Part shown: one piece after another, positions 39,536-50,822 of the stretch
How the letters are laid out: each line of letters starts with the position of its first letter
Numbering within the stretch: position 1 is the stretch's first letter
Source: Melampsora larici-populina 98AG31
Lineage: Eukaryota > Basidiomycota > Pucciniomycetes > Pucciniales > Melampsoraceae
Assembly: GCF_000204055.1 (NCBI RefSeq)
Contig: NW_006768781.1
Location: 21,392 to 85,391, forward strand
Length of the DNA: 64,000 bases
Direction: 5' to 3'
Program-made: the position numbers and the translations under genes
Notes under the pieces: model-generated
What the model was told of the DNA's origin: nothing
Database searches by the model: none
What the model saw: the letters and a program-made list of their open reading frames with translations, nothing else

Positions 39536-40234
39536 GGCAAGACAATCAGATGATAACACCGAGGTAGGTAACGTTTGAAAGGGTTGGTATAATTGGTAAA
39601 GTTTGAACCATTGGAAAAAATTATAGAGAAAGAACACGTCCCCTCTGAAAATGAATTGAAATTGGTAGAGTTGATAGAGAAGACTGAGGACACAGGACTC
39701 TTGATTGTATGATTTCAATTGCGAAGAGTATAAAGGAGAAGAGTATAAAGGAGACATGACCCCATTTCGATTTGGTTGAAGGCCATTCTGCTGGTGTCCA
39801 GGAGGTATACGCAGGATGAGAAGCGCCATCCTGCTTTATTCTGGTAAATGAAGTTAGCTCAAGATGAGACTTGAAGTTAGCTCGAGACGAGAGTCAAGTA
39901 AGGTCGATTGACATTGATCAGGACGAGACCTTTATGGAGGTAACAAAGGGAGCGTGAAGTTGGCCAAAAGGTACGATGGTGTTGGAGTTTGGCAGGGAGG
40001 AGGTAGGGCAGGTAGCAGCGAGGCTCGGCAAGGTGGCTGGGCAAAATTGGGGTGGTTTTCTGATGGATCGCTTTGGTGACGTGAGTGAGTTAGATGCCGG
40101 CATTGAGCCAGGCGGTAGGGAAAGATGGAAAGATAGGCTCAGCAAGAGACACCGAGGGAGCCGAGGGCTCTACTACCGGTGAGATGGGTTGCCGATCGGA
40201 AATGTATGTGTGTAATGTGTTTGGTGCAAAATTG

Positions 40235-40585
40235 TACTTTGGTGGGGGTAGGTTGCAATTATGCATTCCAACGCTTTACGTCCAATATTAAGTGTAAAGT
40301 GCGCAAAGGGCAAAATTATACTTAGGCCCCTGTTTTTACAATTTGACACATGATCTGTTTACACTGGATGTGTCGTGTAAAAAGTTCACGTGTAAAATTC
40401 TATTGGTGGCATGGTGACTTGTAAATTTACACTTCGGCTTTTACACGGGTTTTTTTGCACTCGGAAATTTGGGTCCGATCGTGTGTAAAATTGTATGTTA
40501 CCCCCCCTTAAATTGATTTTTACACTGAACGACTTTTACACTGAATATTGAGTGTAAAAGGTGCAGTGTAAAAATCTATCGACCC
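40235..40585. repeat. right terminal inverted repeat of the MULE
   Basis: Inverted partner of 34638-35020, with the same ACACT/AGTGT-rich composition. It ends …CTATCGACCC, followed by the target duplication. Confidence 0.8.
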
Positions 40586-40594
40586 CTTAAAAAT
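40586..40594. repeat. right 9-bp target-site duplication of the MULE
   Basis: CTTAAAAAT, identical to 34629-34637. Confidence 0.85.
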
Positions 40595-40835
40595 ATGCAG
40601 TGTCTAAATAGCTTCACGGCTCCAATGACACTTTAAAGCAATGCAAAAAAGACCTAAAAGCCACCTATGTACTTTAGTACTACATCATATGTACTAGAAG
40701 GACTGATGTGGGGTCACGAAACGGGGCTGTACCAAGTGTACCCGCCCCGTGAACCGCAGTGGACCGACGACATCCGTCATGACAGATTGTGTAATTTTGG
40801 TGAGGCGAGCGTTTCGATTCGGAGGGTCGCTCGTC

Positions 40836-42106
40836 ATGATTCTTACTTTCGGCCGCTACGCATGCAGGCATCCATCGAGAACCAGGCCATGTCCTCTCTG
40901 GAACCGGTCACGACCATCCTCTTCCTCGCCTCTTCCCAATGGCACTGAACCGCGCTCATCTATCAGACGCCCCGATCCATCGCCCCGTGAAAGCTCACCC
41001 GTGACTTCCGGCGCTACACCGGCGGCATGCGCGACTACATTCTCAACCACAAGCGGTGAAAACGACGCTACCAAACTCCCGCCTTATCTTCCTCGGCCAT
41101 TAGGCGTGGAGGAGGTTCCTAGCACGGCGCCGGCTACCAAGGAAGAAAAACTGGCGAAGCTTGTAGATGAAGAATCGAGATTACGAGAACGCAAACACAT
41201 GTGAATGAACATTATCAGTCTGGATCGTATCACTTTGCACTTCAAACTTTGCTTGACTGATAGCATGAACTGTCATGTAGCATTTCTGAAGTCTCTAAAG
41301 GATATTATCACGATTGGGCAACACTTCGTCACAATGGAAATAAACTGTGGACTGCTCCGCCGAGTCTTATCCGCGAAGAAGTGAGTTTTTTTTACGGTTT
41401 TACAGATGTGGACACGGACTTTTCATCTCATCATGATTTTCCGAAATCCTCACCGCATTTCTCCTAGCGCTCTTTGTATTTCCCCGACATCAAAGGCATC
41501 GCTATCTCCAACAAGCAAATGGCCCATACAACCGATCTGTTTGATGACAAGGTTACTTTATTGGCAGTCGAGAGCACGAGAATGTCAGAGGTATGTCTTT
41601 ACCCTTCATAAGAACGCCTTAAACGTACTCATACCCCACATAGGAACATACGCGCTCCTTTTACACGGAACCTACACGAATGTTGGCGGGAGAACCCGAT
41701 TTCCAATTGGTTCGAGTAAGCCTCTTGCCCGATCTGTTTCTTGTTCCCTGCGGATATTACCACCCGTCCGTTGACCTGGCCTCTCTGCTTCCAGCTGAAC
41801 GTGCAAGAAAATCCTCTCAAGTCGTGGCTAGTGAGCCTCTTCATCAATAATCTCAAGCGCAACGTGCCTGCTCATCAGCAATCTCGATATCTCTTGTCAA
41901 ACCAAAATCTTGAATATTTCCGAGAACCGCTAGGAATGGCCAATAAGCTGTTGGGTTACGTTTATCTGGTTGATTGGGACAAAAAAATCAGATGGGCAGG
42001 TTGCGGTTTCGCAAACGCTGAGGAGATGAGAGGGCTCTTCACTAGCTCACGCGCACTGTTAAAGCGAATCTCAGAAAAGAAGCAAGTTGACAGTTCTCAA
42101 GATTAA
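40836..42106 (+). CDS. ATP10: mitochondrial ATP synthase assembly factor Atp10
   Basis: Assembly chaperone for Atp6 of the mitochondrial F1Fo ATP synthase, acting at the inner membrane. Five exons (40836-41200, 41281-41380, 41468-41590, 41644-41715 and 41795-42106) give 323 residues. The N-terminus is Arg/Ser/Pro-rich and suits a mitochondrial presequence (MILTFGRYACRHPSRTRPCP); an in-frame ATG at 40779 is an alternative start. Conserved parts are YFPDIKGIAISNKQ, DDKVTLLAVESTRM, the NPLKSWLVSLFINNL region and the family hallmark LLGYVYLVDWDKKIRWAGCG near the C-terminus. Yeast Atp10 has a similar order of motifs. The 5' region is short: the MULE target duplication ends about 240 bp before the start, so part of the original promoter may have been displaced. 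Confidence 0.88.
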
Positions 42107-43561
42107 CGTCTTTTTGTGCTTGCTGCATGCAGATGAAAAATCATCAGACCACGTTCGATCAGCTTTAGAGGTCCTTGCCCCAAGAAATGATGATTGGTGC
42201 TCCCAAGGGAGCCAGTTGCGAACTTCCAGGCAAGACATCTGCTGGGTAAAGGATTCGGATCCTATCACAAGAAGGAATACCTCAAACCGAAACCCACATG
42301 CACAGCGCATTCTGTTGTCACGTTTTAACTTCTGTTCAACTGATCTTGATGTTCATGTTCATGAGGTGTCCACCCTCTCAGCCTTTGCGGCATATGTTTT
42401 TGAAATGTGGTATCGAATTTTGTACCTTCATCCCCACATGCGACACAACGTATCACGAGTGATGTAGCACATCCAGAAACCTTATCTTATGAATGTCTCG
42501 GAGTGGCCTGATAAGACTCAGTCATGCATCAGTTACTAAGAATGCCCCAGGTCTAGTAAATTCGAGGGACAACCCTTATGACACTTGAGATGAGATATTT
42601 TAGGAAGCACAGGTTATCAGATGGTCTCAGAGAATATCTTGGCAGTTGTCATCTTTCAAGTGCTTGAAACCCTACTTCAACAAAAGTCCAGTCAACCTCA
42701 GGATTAAATTTGGGAGAATGTTAAGCAACTAACAGCTATGCGCGCAGGTTAGTTGTTCAAAAACCTGGCATGTCATGAACCCTCATCAAATCTTTGCTTT
42801 TTAATGCTCATCTGACGGGAGATGACTGGGGATCGGACGGGAACAGACGATTCAAGGCAGGTCTTGAATGGATCACACTCTATCACCGGCATTCAGACGC
42901 ACATATCAAATGAATAGCCCTGTGCCAAAAAACAAGTTTATCATGACTCATTGAATGATACAAGGTATCCGACAAGACATGCTTCCGATTCGAAGGTCTC
43001 GATGGGATCACACATCGGATTTCGATCAATTGCTTTCAAAAATTTCCTCAACGCGTCGCAACCCGGAGCCGCAAGCGAAGGCAACTTGTATGAAGACTCG
43101 CAAATGAATCGGGAAACGAAGCCGCGCGTCACGGCAGGTGGTAGGATAAGTCTCTTACTTGAGATGAGGTATATTAGGAAGTAAAAGTCTTACCACAAGG
43201 TCTCTGAGTCAACTTATCTCTGAGAACAAACTTGTCTCACAGGATGTCTTGACTCTTGCGCGGGCATTGATTGATAGCTACGGGCTGCTACGGGGGTATT
43301 CCAGGTCTGAAACTTCACTTCGATAAAAAATTTGGTTTCAATCCGAGGATGGCGAACGATGGCCTGACAAGGATAAGAAGAGTCTTGTCTTTCACTCTTG
43401 CTTTACAATTAATAATACCAGCACGATTCACTCGCATCCTTGTGTAAGCCAATCATATCTAATTAAAGGCTTTTGAGTTTTTTCTTACTTTGTTGCTTTG
43501 TTTTAAAGAGCTCATACAGCTGGAAAGTCCAAATTCCACCCCACTGCCACTTCACAGTCCA
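42107..43561. other. intergenic region
   Basis: No supported gene in 1.45 kb. The segments GAGATGAGATATTTTAGGAAG (near 42590) and GAGATGAGGTATATTAGGAAG (near 43160) are a short imperfect direct repeat of about 60 bp that continues with similar TCAGATGGTCTCAGAG / CCACAAGGTCTCTGAG sequence. This suggests a duplicated or transposed fragment. Confidence 0.5.
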
Positions 43562-43834
43562 ATGGATATAACGTTCAGCCTCAAGGTCATCATGCTGTTC
43601 TCCGCCATATGTATACGGCAGATTATTGCTTCGTGCCCTCACTGTCGCTCCCAAAACTACGAGAAGACGCAATCCCCACAGATCAATTGCCCAGGAAAAG
43701 GCAAGGCTGAGACTTATGCCAATGGAAATTGTCTTGGGGTATACTTTGATTGCGACTTCAAGTGTAGAGCCTGTCACCATCAGTGGGTAGAGAAGGGGAA
43801 ATGTCCACTTGCATTTCAGCATGTGAAGGGGTAA
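43562..43834 (+). CDS. small secreted cysteine-rich protein (zinc-ribbon-like, effector candidate)
   Basis: A single-exon frame of 90 residues starting at 43562. The first 23 residues form a signal peptide (MDITFSLKVIMLFSAICIRQ). The mature part is about 67 residues with eight Cys, arranged CPHC … INCPG … GNCLG … CDFKCRACHHQW … GKCP. The CxxC pairs CPHC and CRAC resemble the two halves of a zinc ribbon. Size, secretion signal and Cys content match the usual definition of a rust effector candidate. No named family is recognised, and its activity is unknown. Another frame allows a longer N-terminus from 43490, but that would bury the signal peptide, so the shorter start is preferred. Confidence 0.6.
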   Translation: MDITFSLKVIMLFSAICIRQIIASCPHCRSQNYEKTQSPQINCPGKGKAETYANGNCLGVYFDCDFKCRACHHQWVEKGKCPLAFQHVKG

Positions 43835-44756
43835 AAGTAATCCCTACCGAGGGCGACCCTAACAACTGTCCGAGAATGATTTTTCACTGCTTCTCAAAGC
43901 GATGCACAGCATAGGTCACAGAACAAAGGATCTTAGGTGATGGATGAACTGATTTTACGCGCTTCTGACGGTATTGGGTATATTGATTTGTGGATTGGTG
44001 TTTTTCAACCTAGCTTAAACACCTCCATTTTCCTTTTTTCCTCAACAAACACCATACTTTGGGGACCTGTTCATCCAGATATCTAATTATTCTCCAGAGT
44101 TCTCCACTGTCGTAGTTTCTATCCTGCTCCTCTTGATTTCAAACCATTGTTCATTGCATGTATCTCACCTCTTCATCATAACCCTGTCACTCTACAAGCA
44201 TGGTATCTGTACTAGATTGTTAATCATCTTGGAAATCACTCTATTGCCCAAGTCTTCAAAGGCTTGCTCATATCTTCAGTCTAATAAAGATCAAAATTCT
44301 CCATCACAGGCTGTGAACAGTGGTTTCTGCAGAGTATGATGTTGATCAATGTAAACTCTCACATTCCTTATAATGACACAGTTTCCCAGAGTTTTCCTCT
44401 ATCTGCATTTGTAGACAAATATTGCCTTTGACACAGACAGTCTCAAGGTTTCTTAGATGGAGATCAAGCAGACTGATTGGGAAGTTTAAGCTGAAATCAT
44501 ATATGCTGGTGATGGGTGCATTGAGCAGAGTAGCATGTGAGGTTTTGACCTCCTTGGAATGTATGGCCAGCCTGTGTGGCTGGTAAGAATGCAAGTAGAT
44601 AACACTACGAAAAATATAATATTTACCAGGCAGAAAAGAAAACTGATGATGTAGAAAAGTCCTGAGGCAACAGGAAGAGAGCAAAAAATGTAAAACAATA
44701 TGCACCTTGCTCCTGGATATTGGAGCTCCATTATGAGTATTTTTTCATATTTTATA
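43835..44756. other. intergenic region
   Basis: No supported gene. Open frames at 44346-44731 on the minus strand are hydrophobic but lack Cys patterns, splice continuation or conserved motifs. Confidence 0.5.
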
Positions 44757-45823
44757 GTGGGTAGTGCCTAAACCCGTGAAATTGGGTATTTTGAGCAAAA
44801 AGCTTGTCAAACCCACAAAATTCATTGAATTTCAAATCCAAGAGTGGAATTGGAATCTTGAGATTGATAGTAATCCGAATTTGTATTGAACAGATTGTTT
44901 ATTGACGTTTTAAAATCTCATCATTTTTACACCACAGCTGATTCTTTTTCATACAGTGTAATTTTGGACAACACATTGAAAGCAATACAGTTTCTGTTTC
45001 TTTGTGACCTTGTTGATTAGTGAGAGCAAAAACAAAGGAGAAAAATTTAAAGTTGATGAAGTTATAAGAAAAAAGCAAAGACAAAAATTGTAATTCAAGT
45101 TAGGATGGTTGTGGAGCTCCAAGAAACGGATTGATGAGAAAAATACAAGTGCCATGTGACATAAATTTATGACTAGCTGGAACAAAAATCAACAACAAAA
45201 GTTGTATTTGAGAAACATGCAAGAAAAAATGAGAAAAATCAGCATTGAGGTCAGCATTTGTGGTAGAGTTGTGAGCAACAGTTTGATGTAGTGTATGCTC
45301 TTTACTATTAGGGTAGGGACCAGGTCAGAGTCTTACAGCCTCCCTATAGCAATCACATCAAGTAAAGTATCAAAGTAAGTAAAGGTCCATTAATGAGATC
45401 AAGAAAAGTTTGACTTACAAAGGATCAACCATAATCTCATTGGTTTTGGGTAATAAACATCAGATTTTTATAAGAGGACAAGTTGGTCTTATCCTGCCAA
45501 ACAAATCCTTTGCTTCTTGAAGCTTGCAACATTTGTCAATATGTTTGTGATAGCCTGCAGCAAAATTGGTGTATGGATCAATCAGCAAAGCTCAAAAAAT
45601 ATAATAAACAACAAGAAAGAAAAGCTTACATAGTTTGATGTCAAACCAAAGAATTGATCAGATAAAGGTTACCAAATGATGCAAAGTGATTGAATTGGTA
45701 GGTAAGAAAGCAACTGATACACCACTGTTGATTCCATCTCAATCCTACATGTATGTATGAAATTCAAATGTGTGTAATCTTTTTTGCGCAGCCCAACATT
45801 ACATGCTTTTAGACACTACCCAC
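44757..45823. mobile_element. 1.07-kb non-autonomous inverted-repeat element
   Basis: The ends are GTGGGTAGTGCCTAAA at 44757-44772 and the reverse complement of GTGGGTAGTGTCTAAA at 45808-45823 (15 of 16 match), with weaker similarity continuing inward. There is no coding capacity. A target duplication is not clear. Confidence 0.55.
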
Positions 45824-45849
45824 CATACACACAGATATTGGTTGGTGTA

Positions 45850-46000
45850 CTAACACTGCGGGAATTAATTACTTCAAACCTTGATTGAACCAAATTTTGG
45901 TGTCCAGGTTTGAAATTTCCTCAAATCATGAATTTTGTTCACAACTTGTTTGCAATACATTTGCCAATTTCCCTCAAGCAGTACTCCGCTTGAGAACAAG
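45850..46000. repeat. diverged copy of the inverted-repeat arm found at 31.9 kb
   Basis: The order of blocks matches about 31930-32035: GGGAATTAATTAC-TTCAAACC-TTGATTGA…GGTGTCCA…GTTCACAA…TTTCCCTCAAGC. No partner arm was found nearby, so this is a half-element or a solo arm. Confidence 0.55.
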
Positions 46001-47135
46001 AGGCAATCAGGAGAACCCTGCCAGTGCTGTCAGGCCACTGACAGTCAGGCCTTTCAGTGACCTGTTGCACTCACGTGACAGCCGGCATATAAATTTCACT
46101 TGTAGTTTTTTCACATCACATCCCTGATGAAATCTTTATGCTCTTTCATTCACATGTACTGATTACTGATTTGATCTTGAATCCCATCCACTCATCAGCT
46201 ATTGTGGAGTCAACTGAGGATTGGGATTCATCCAGAAACTTATAGCAAAACAATCATGGATATGAAGAAAAGAGAATAATGGTCAACTTCAACATAACTA
46301 CAAGCTGATAAAACAATTGATGAATTAATTGCCGTACCGTATATGTGAAGTGTTGAGTCAAGGATAAGGAGCAGATTGAATATCTTGCTTTAAAAGAATC
46401 TTCTTCTATAATTGATCTATGAAGCTTCATGGTCAATTCCGGTTCTGTTTCCGGTGGAACCTTTTGCAGTTAAATTGTTACTTCAAATTAGTTTGATCAT
46501 ATCTAAGAAAATATGTAACCTCTTCTTTGGGATCTACTTTACTTGAGATTTTCTTTAGCTCATAACACTACAAAAGATTTCCACAGGGATCAAATCAAAG
46601 TAGTATTTTGCCGTTCATGCTCAGAATACACTCTTGGTGTTGAACATGAACTTAGGCCAACACCATCTTTCTTTATGATTGATTGGTAGGATTACTCAAA
46701 ACCAAACAAATCATCATTCATGAATGGGTGAAAGGGTCTAATGATTTTCACCGGATCTGTCTTTTGTCTGTTAACTGGGTGCTACTAGGAAGGACAGGCA
46801 ATGCAACAGGTAGGGATCAACATTTCTGTAGTGTGTTATTATGACCCATGAGTTCATGGGTTGTAGGAGGCCCTGGCAGTCAGTGTCAGTGTCAGACCCT
46901 GACAGTCACGGCTCTCCTGCTGGCTGCAACCTCTGCTCTGCTTGCCCCATGTATGTACAGCTACATCATACTTACAATGACAACACCTTTCAACATTAGT
47001 CACCACAGATTCACCAATGTACAACAGAGAATCAAGACTGAGGATGCATGACAAAGGAAAGATGGCTTGCACCCACGCCAGTCCAATGGGGCTTTTTTGC
47101 ACCTGGGCGCACCCACAGCTTGATCAAAGGTGCAT
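46001..47135. other. intergenic region
   Basis: No supported gene. Repeated CTGACAGTC/GTCAGTGTCAG words at about 46020-46060 and 46870-46905 suggest transposon ends. Confidence 0.5.
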
Positions 47136-50100
47136 TCACAGGGGCCAAAATCAATGCTCACAACTATGTGAGCGTTGTAGACTTTCCTGAAATCTCCAAA
47201 AAAGATTCATTTTGTTTCAGAATCATTCAATTCATGAGTTTGGTAGTGTTCAGGCAATCAGGCTGTTTTGCTCAGATTTTGCTTGGCATTGCTGGAGAAT
47301 GCTCATTTTCATATTGGATGAGCATTCTTTGGGCTCAGTTTCTGAGATGAGTATTCAGGATCCGCTCATGAGGCATACTCAGAACAACTCAGAACCTCTC
47401 CAAGATGGAAACAAACTCATTTTTTTCACCACCCTTCCCAATACATGTCAGCACTACACCACAAATCTACCCCGCTTTTGTTGAGATTTGGTTTGCGGGG
47501 CACCCAAGAATCACGGCCCAAACCCAGCTCAAATTCTGTGGGTTTTTGAGCAGAGACCGGTTTTTGACGGGTTGAGTTTGATAATTCTTTACCTTAGTCT
47601 TCAAGTCTAACTTCAATCTTGCCTCCTTCTTCTCCAATTAACTCTCTTCATCTTCCTTCTTCAATCTCTCCTTTTGAATGTAACTAATGATAATTCATCT
47701 GCAACAGGTAAATATTTGATTGCTGAGTTGACATCCTGATATCTTCATCCATCTTCATCCCATCTTGTGTATCAGTACGCTAATCAATGATGATTTGATC
47801 AAAAAGCAAGTTAATTAAATGATATCAATAAATCAAAAGTTGTTGACTCATACGCAACTCTTTCTTCTTCAGTTTTTGCTCTTACACGTCCTACTACACC
47901 TTCATTCAAATCTCTTCTAGCTTTCTCTAGACCTGATTCAGAAAATCTCCAATGCCTACATCAAAATTAATTGATTGTTAGGGTATTGATGATGAGATGA
48001 CAAGTAAGAGGATATTGATGAGTTACCTGAATTGAGTGGATAATTCAAATAGAGGGATAGGTGCTGAAGTTGATGAGTTGAGATGCTGAGTTTGATTTCA
48101 TTTAGAATTCATGATAAACTTGATGTCTTGTGAAGAGTTGAGGATGTGTTTAAATCATTTTACTTGAGAAGTTTGTCAAGCTAAAGTTGAATCGAGTTCG
48201 TTTTCAAGTCCATTGTCTTGGAACTTGAAACTTGGAAGGTGAGGTGTTCAACTTCAAGAAAAAACTTCTCTCATTCTTCATAGAAAAGTATCCCGGTTCT
48301 ATATGTGTCACCACTCAAAAATTCACTGTCAACATAGTACGCGACACAAAACAACACATCATGTTCAATCAAATCTGATAGCAGCTTTAGTTACTGGTCA
48401 TCGACCAGGACTCAACTGCATAGCTCAGATTACAAATCATTTGGTTTCCAATCATGAAAGGAGTACATAATCTCTCAGTAAGTACTAAACCGGCAGCAGT
48501 CACATCTCTGAAGTCTTTGAGCTTCTTGACAAGTATATTGGACGCAAATGCTCACTCGAGAAAGGGGGACGGCTAGGCAGCGGGATTGCTCTTGACTGAA
48601 GTAGGATGCTTGATGGTTTTTGGTTGAGACAAAGGTCTGGTATTCTCATTTTCGAGATGAGCTATTTATACTTCTGGATTAGATTTTCAAATACTGGATT
48701 CCACAAGCTCATCACATACACCTGGAGCCCACCAGATATAAGGCAATACATAGAGGCATAGTATTGCATAGTAAGTGAATTACTACATTTAAGTTCAATC
48801 AAAGACATTTTGACGTAGCATAAGCTTGGGCGGGCAAGGGAAGAAGACTGATAATGGTTGTGCGAGTGATGGTGGAACGGCAAGGATGCCCAAAGGTGAA
48901 GTGGACGCATCATATACAGCGGAGAAGCAAGGGAATGGAAAATTTCCAATTATGACCTGGGTTCTATCAAAGACAAAATGTAAAGGAAATCAACCAGTCA
49001 ATGAGAGGAAAGGTTCAAGAAGACCAAAGGATGGAGAACGAACCTTCTTTTTGAGCCAAAGTGCCAACAAACCAACACCAGAGACCTTGACACACTTGAT
49101 ACACACCTGATAGCCATGTCAAATAATATATCAACCTCACTGGTGTGACAGCAGGAGAACATCGGAAAACTTACACCAGGAATATCACCCTTGGCATTTC
49201 CCTTTTGTCCGAAACCAGCAATCAACACCTTGTCATTGTCATCCCTGATAATCAAATTAAGTCAAGTAAACATCTTGACAAAAATCAACACTTCTTGACC
49301 AAAGATAGCTTGAGCCTTACAAAAAGTTGAGACAACCATTGTTAGGTTCAAAAGCGGTGACCTTCTTTCGGTTCTTGATCAATTGCACTCGAACACACTT
49401 TTGGATAGCGGAGTTGGGTTGTTTGGCTTCAACACCAACCTAAATATTCCCATGAACATCTGGCAAAAGTCTGAATCAGGAACCAAATTTCTTTACATCC
49501 ATGCCGTGAAGCAATCTGATGAGATTGCCATGTACCTTTTCAAGCACAATACCTTTAGCATGAGATGATCCACCAGTAGGAGATGATTGGTAAGTGGTTC
49601 CAAGGGCATGTTTCTTGTAAGACTTGTCAGCCCATTGGCTCTTTTGTTGTTGGTTACAGATGAATAAAGTAATGATAGTTTTGATTTGATTGATGATATT
49701 CTTCTTATTCTTATTCTGATTATGGTTAGTGGTGGTAGTAGTAGTTGATGATTTGTTTTGTAATTTGATTAATTTTAATGTTGAATTTCACTTGACTTTT
49801 GAAGGATTAGTAGTAGAAGAAAGAAGTTTAAAAGAAGAGAATCAAAATGAAATCCAAAAGATTAAGAAATTGATCAAGATTAAAGAGATCAATAAACTGA
49901 TGATTTCAAAATAAGTTGAAGCTTGTAGATTAGTTAAATCAAGTTCTAATGATTGATAAGTGAAGGTTGATTGAGACTCTTGTGATTACTGGTGCATCCA
50001 AGATGGTGTGACGCACGAGACAGGAGTGTGTGAAACTTGAGAGGATATCACGGGTTTGTAAGGTCTGCAACAGGCGCATGAAAGTGATTACTGTCAGCCA

Positions 50101-50450
50101 ACAGCCAGCACTGTCGGGCAAGTCCCAGTTGCCCTTGTTCCCAAAACAGTTTGGGTTGGTGTTGTAAAACCCAACACGGGCTAGCTTGAAAAAAGCCCAG
50201 CCAGCCATAGGTGTCCCCAGGATCAGCAGGTGTCAAGGGATACCACTGAGGATGAGCTGAGGGGCTTAGATGAAGTGAGCAGATGGGCTAGCCCTCCCTC
50301 AGGCTTCTTTGCTAAGGAATGTTGCCTGAGGGAGGCCTGACTCATCTCCTCAGTTTCTGTTGATCACATAATGAGCTGACAAGCAGAAAGAAAAGGGCAG
50401 GAAACTATCAATGCTCACATAGTTGTGAGCATCAATTTTTGCCCCTGTGA
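47136..50450. mobile_element. possible pack-type element bounded by inverted repeats and carrying an RPS23 fragment
   Basis: A 42-bp sequence starting TCACAGGGGC and containing GCTCACAACTATGTGAGC at 47136-47178 is matched, with about four mismatches, by the reverse complement of about 50408-50450. The 3.3-kb interval contains no transposase but includes the decayed RPS23 gene. The inner part of the repeat is itself near-palindromic, so two independent insertions of a small palindromic element are an alternative. Confidence 0.35.
49044..49660 (-). pseudogene. RPS23: ribosomal protein S23 (uS12) pseudogene with introns
   Basis: Exons at about 49536-49660, 49321-49439, 49175-49244 and 49044-49106 encode most of uS12: [53 protein letters not shown], then [20 protein letters not shown] and [12 protein letters not shown]. 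The reading frames and introns are still aligned. However, the first ~25 codons with the start are missing, and several near-invariant Arg are changed to Gln (SAIQKC, FGQKG, and the QQQ run near the 5' end). PGVRFKVVKV has become [10 protein letters not shown], and the normal stop after the basic tail is lost. The CGN-to-CAN changes are what C-to-T decay of CpG sites gives. Retained introns mean it arose by DNA duplication, not retroposition. Confidence 0.72.
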
Positions 50451-50822
50451 TTGGGCCTACTTAGGACCCCGGAGAGCTACTATCGAGGCCCACAATGTAA
50501 AAATTTGTATTTCCTTATGTTTGCTGTGAATTGCTGTGAATTTCATAGCTTGTAAAAAGTCTTCACATTTGTATTGCTATGGAATCCAAAATTGACCAAG
50601 CCCCTCGCTTCTTGCTGGGCCTTGTTGAGGAAAGGCAAGGAAATGTATCAACTTTTTATGAATTCCAACTCCAATAAAGGGTATGTAGTGTAAGACATTT
50701 TTTGTATGCCTTGATAGCAGCTCTCCGGGATCTAATGACTTCTTGACTGGGATTAACTCCAGAACCACAAAGGTATCTTGGAGGGACGTTGTCGCTGGAG
50801 AAGCCTGTAGTAATAACAAACA

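Larger units (their letters stand above)
34638..40585 (-). mobile_element. Mutator-like DNA transposon (MULE) encoding a GCM-transposase-USP protein
   Basis: A complete-looking 5,948-bp element. The ends are inverted (GGGTTAAGTGAATTTTACAC left; reverse complement of the right end GGGTCGATAGATTTTTACAC) and flanked by the 9-bp duplication CTTAAAAAT. The inverted repeats extend about 350 bp (34638-35020 and 40235-40585). They consist of many TTTTACACT/AGTGTAAAA words on both strands, probably repeated transposase-binding sites. One multi-exon gene occupies 35397-39535 on the minus strand. The element lies just beyond the right arm of the long-inverted-repeat relic and about 240 bp upstream of ATP10. 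The preserved target duplication suggests a fairly recent insertion. Confidence 0.88.

Noticed and set aside
43463..43822. 119-codon minus-strand frame opposite the secreted cysteine-rich protein
   Set aside because: It has no conserved features, whereas the plus strand has a signal peptide and an ordered Cys pattern.
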